NCBI RefSeq assembly: GCF_020463795.1
Contig: NZ_CP080025.1
Span: 3,717,501 to 3,781,500, forward strand
DNA from: Echinicola marina
GTDB lineage: Bacteria; Bacteroidota; Bacteroidia; Cytophagales; Cyclobacteriaceae
DNA: 64,000 nt
Direction of reading: 5' to 3'
Shown: one piece after another, positions 62,718 to 64,000 of the stretch
Layout of the letters: each line of letters starts with the position of its first letter
Position numbering within the stretch: position 1 is the stretch's first letter
The notes under the pieces: model-generated
Seen by the model: only the letters and a program-made list of their open reading frames with translations
Database searches by the model: none
Told to the model about the DNA's origin: nothing
Position numbers and translations under genes: made by a program

Positions 62718-63884
62718 ATGGATCAGGATAAATTAGAACACTATAGTCAGTTTTATCAAGAGGCACTTTTGGAAAATATCATTCCATTTTGGGAGCAAAA
62801 TTCTCCAGACAGGAAAAATGGTGGGTATTTTACTTGTTTGGACAGGAGGGGAAAGGTTTTTGATACAGACAAGTTTGTCTGGCTTCAGGGAAGACAAGCT
62901 TGGATGTTTGCTTCTCTTTATCAGAAAGTTGAACCAAGGGAAGATTGGTTAGAGCTTTCCCGATTGGGGATTGATTTTCTCGATAGATATGGTAGTGATC
63001 ATAATGGTCAGTTTTACTTTTCTTTGACCAGGGAAGGTAAACCTTTAGTGCAACCGTACAATATCTTCTCAGACTGTTTTGCTGCTATGGCTTTTGGGAA
63101 ATATGGTTTGGTTTCTGGTGATTTGCAATGTACTGAAAGAGCAGTGGATATTTTTAATCAGATTCTTTCTCGACAAGAAAACCCCAAGGGGATTTATAAT
63201 AAAGCATTTCCAGGAACGAGACCTTTGAAGAATTTTGCTTTGCCCATGATCTTAAGCAATCTTTGCTTGGAGCTCGAATCTCTGCTGAACAAAAGTCAAG
63301 TAGAAGAAACTTTAGATCATTGTATCAATGAAGTAATGGAAAATTTCCTTGACAATGATACTTTACTGGTATATGAAAACAGGACCATGGAAAATGGTTT
63401 TTCGGATAGTTTTGAAGGGAGACTGTTGAATCCTGGTCATGCCATTGAGGCCATGTGGTTTATGATGGACATAGCCAAGAGAAGGAGCAGCCAACAGCTT
63501 GCAGTCAAAGCAGTTGAAGTTATGCTTAAGCAATTGGAATATGGATGGGATGGGGAATTTGGTGGGATATATTACTTCTTGGATGCAAAAGGGCACCCTC
63601 TCCAACAACTGGAATGGGATCAAAAGCTTTGGTGGGTACATTTGGAAACCTTGGTGGCTTTGGCCAAGGGCTATAAAATGACCGGTGATACGCGCTGTGC
63701 CAAATGGTTTGTAAAGGTTCATGAATATGCATGGAACCGGTTTTATGACAAGGAAAACGGCGAGTGGTTTGGCTATTTGAACCGGAGAGGAGAAGTGTTG
63801 CTAGACCTTAAAGGTGGCAAATGGAAAGGATGTTTTCATGTTCCAAGGGCCTTGTTACAAGTATGGAAGACCTTGGAAAAGTAG
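62718..63884 (+). CDS. N-acylglucosamine 2-epimerase (AGE family)
   Basis: The protein has 388 residues and an alpha/alpha-barrel pattern: NIIPFWEQNSPDRKNGGYFTCLDRRGKVFDTDKFVWLQGRQAWMFA, QPYNIFSDCFAAMAFGKY, FEGRLLNPGHAIEAMWFMMDIA and KGCFHVPRALLQVW. Catalytic-type histidines are present in LNPGHAIE and FHVPRAL. It converts ManNAc to GlcNAc, the step after the lyase, replacing the phosphorylated NanE route. It is cytoplasmic; 190 bases separate it from the sulfatase, so it may have its own promoter. A mannose or cellobiose epimerase is less likely given the neighbours. Confidence 0.92.
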   Translation: MDQDKLEHYSQFYQEALLENIIPFWEQNSPDRKNGGYFTCLDRRGKVFDTDKFVWLQGRQAWMFASLYQKVEPREDWLELSRLGIDFLDRYGSDHNGQFYFSLTREGKPLVQPYNIFSDCFAAMAFGKYGLVSGDLQCTERAVDIFNQILSRQENPKGIYNKAFPGTRPLKNFALPMILSNLCLELESLLNKSQVEETLDHCINEVMENFLDNDTLLVYENRTMENGFSDSFEGRLLNPGHAIEAMWFMMDIAKRRSSQQLAVKAVEVMLKQLEYGWDGEFGGIYYFLDAKGHPLQQLEWDQKLWWVHLETLVALAKGYKMTGDTRCAKWFVKVHEYAWNRFYDKENGEWFGYLNRRGEVLLDLKGGKWKGCFHVPRALLQVWKTLEK

Positions 63885-64000
63885 CAAAAATAGGAAACAG
63901 TATTCAGTCCTAATTTTAAGATGTAAAAATTTGTTTTTCAGCTGGTTATTGTTGTGGTGCTTGGGAAGGGTGGAACGGATATCATATCAAGGATCGCCCG

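Noticed and set aside
1-64000. CRISPR arrays, rRNA or tRNA genes, prophage genes
   Set aside because: No regularly spaced repeats with unique spacers, no cloverleaf-like or ribosomal sequences, and no phage structural or integrase genes were seen.

Overview
The window reads as a chromosomal piece of a Bacteroidota bacterium, most likely a Cytophagales member close to Cyclobacteriaceae. The evidence is AT-rich DNA, three SusC/SusD pairs, a FecI/FecR regulatory pair, a giant hybrid two-component sensor, many short-signal lipoproteins and Bacteroidota-type -7 boxes (TAnnTTTG). The taxonomic level is inferred; no rRNA or tRNA gene is visible.

Layout. (1) 1-3640: a rhodanese-like exported protein, an unknown protein, and an ECF sigma gene cut twice. 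An IS1595-type element (1460-2494, perfect 8-bp target duplication) sits after codon 10, and an IS200-type element (3001-3555) sits 27 codons before the ancestral stop. (2) 3779-11667: a polysaccharide utilization locus (PUL 1) with FecR anti-sigma factor, STN-type SusC, a SusD broken at a G9 run, and an S1 sulfatase. Its dedicated sigma factor is the gene cut by the insertion sequences. (3) 12262-26248: a stress island with universal stress protein, P-type cation ATPase, secreted esterase-like protein, a decayed metallophosphatase, GDPD, PAS histidine kinase, Hsp20, BON protein, a receiver-CRP fusion regulator, PPOX protein, Gre-like protein, COG2187 kinase-like protein and a PEBP protein. 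(4) 26249-28695: repeats, a 59-residue histone-H1-like protein and two lipoproteins. (5) 28997-41720: PUL 2, with LacI regulator, sodium symporter, SusC/SusD, an unrecognised 592-residue protein, a DUF4861 protein and a GH105 hydrolase. Palindromic LacI-type operators lie before the symporter and before susC. A third operator stands alone downstream of GH105. (6) 41721-46187: a repeat-rich intergenic region, beta-carbonic anhydrase and a TonB receptor. (7) 46255-63884: a complete sialic acid utilization locus (PUL 3), with hybrid two-component regulator divergent from SusC/SusD, N-acetylneuraminate lyase, a mutarotase-symporter fusion, GH33 sialidase, an S1 sulfatase overlapping the sialidase by 4 bases, and N-acylglucosamine 2-epimerase.

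How the genes work together. In PUL 3 the lipoprotein sialidase frees sialic acid, the kelch/NanM-like domain would convert anomers, and the fused sodium symporter imports the sugar. The lyase then cuts it to ManNAc plus pyruvate, and the epimerase makes GlcNAc. The translationally coupled sulfatase suggests that the natural substrate is a sulfated sialoglycan. PUL 2 probably handles an acidic polysaccharide whose lyase products carry unsaturated uronic acids removed by GH105. PUL 1 carries lesions in both its sigma factor and its SusD and may be silent, phase-variable or decaying.

The most unusual sequence-level observations are the doubly interrupted sigma gene, the G9 frameshift in susD, two inverted copies of a 155-bp element about 17 kb apart, an orphan operator-to-terminator unit without a gene, and the 22-bp-phased direct repeat upstream of susC of PUL 3.
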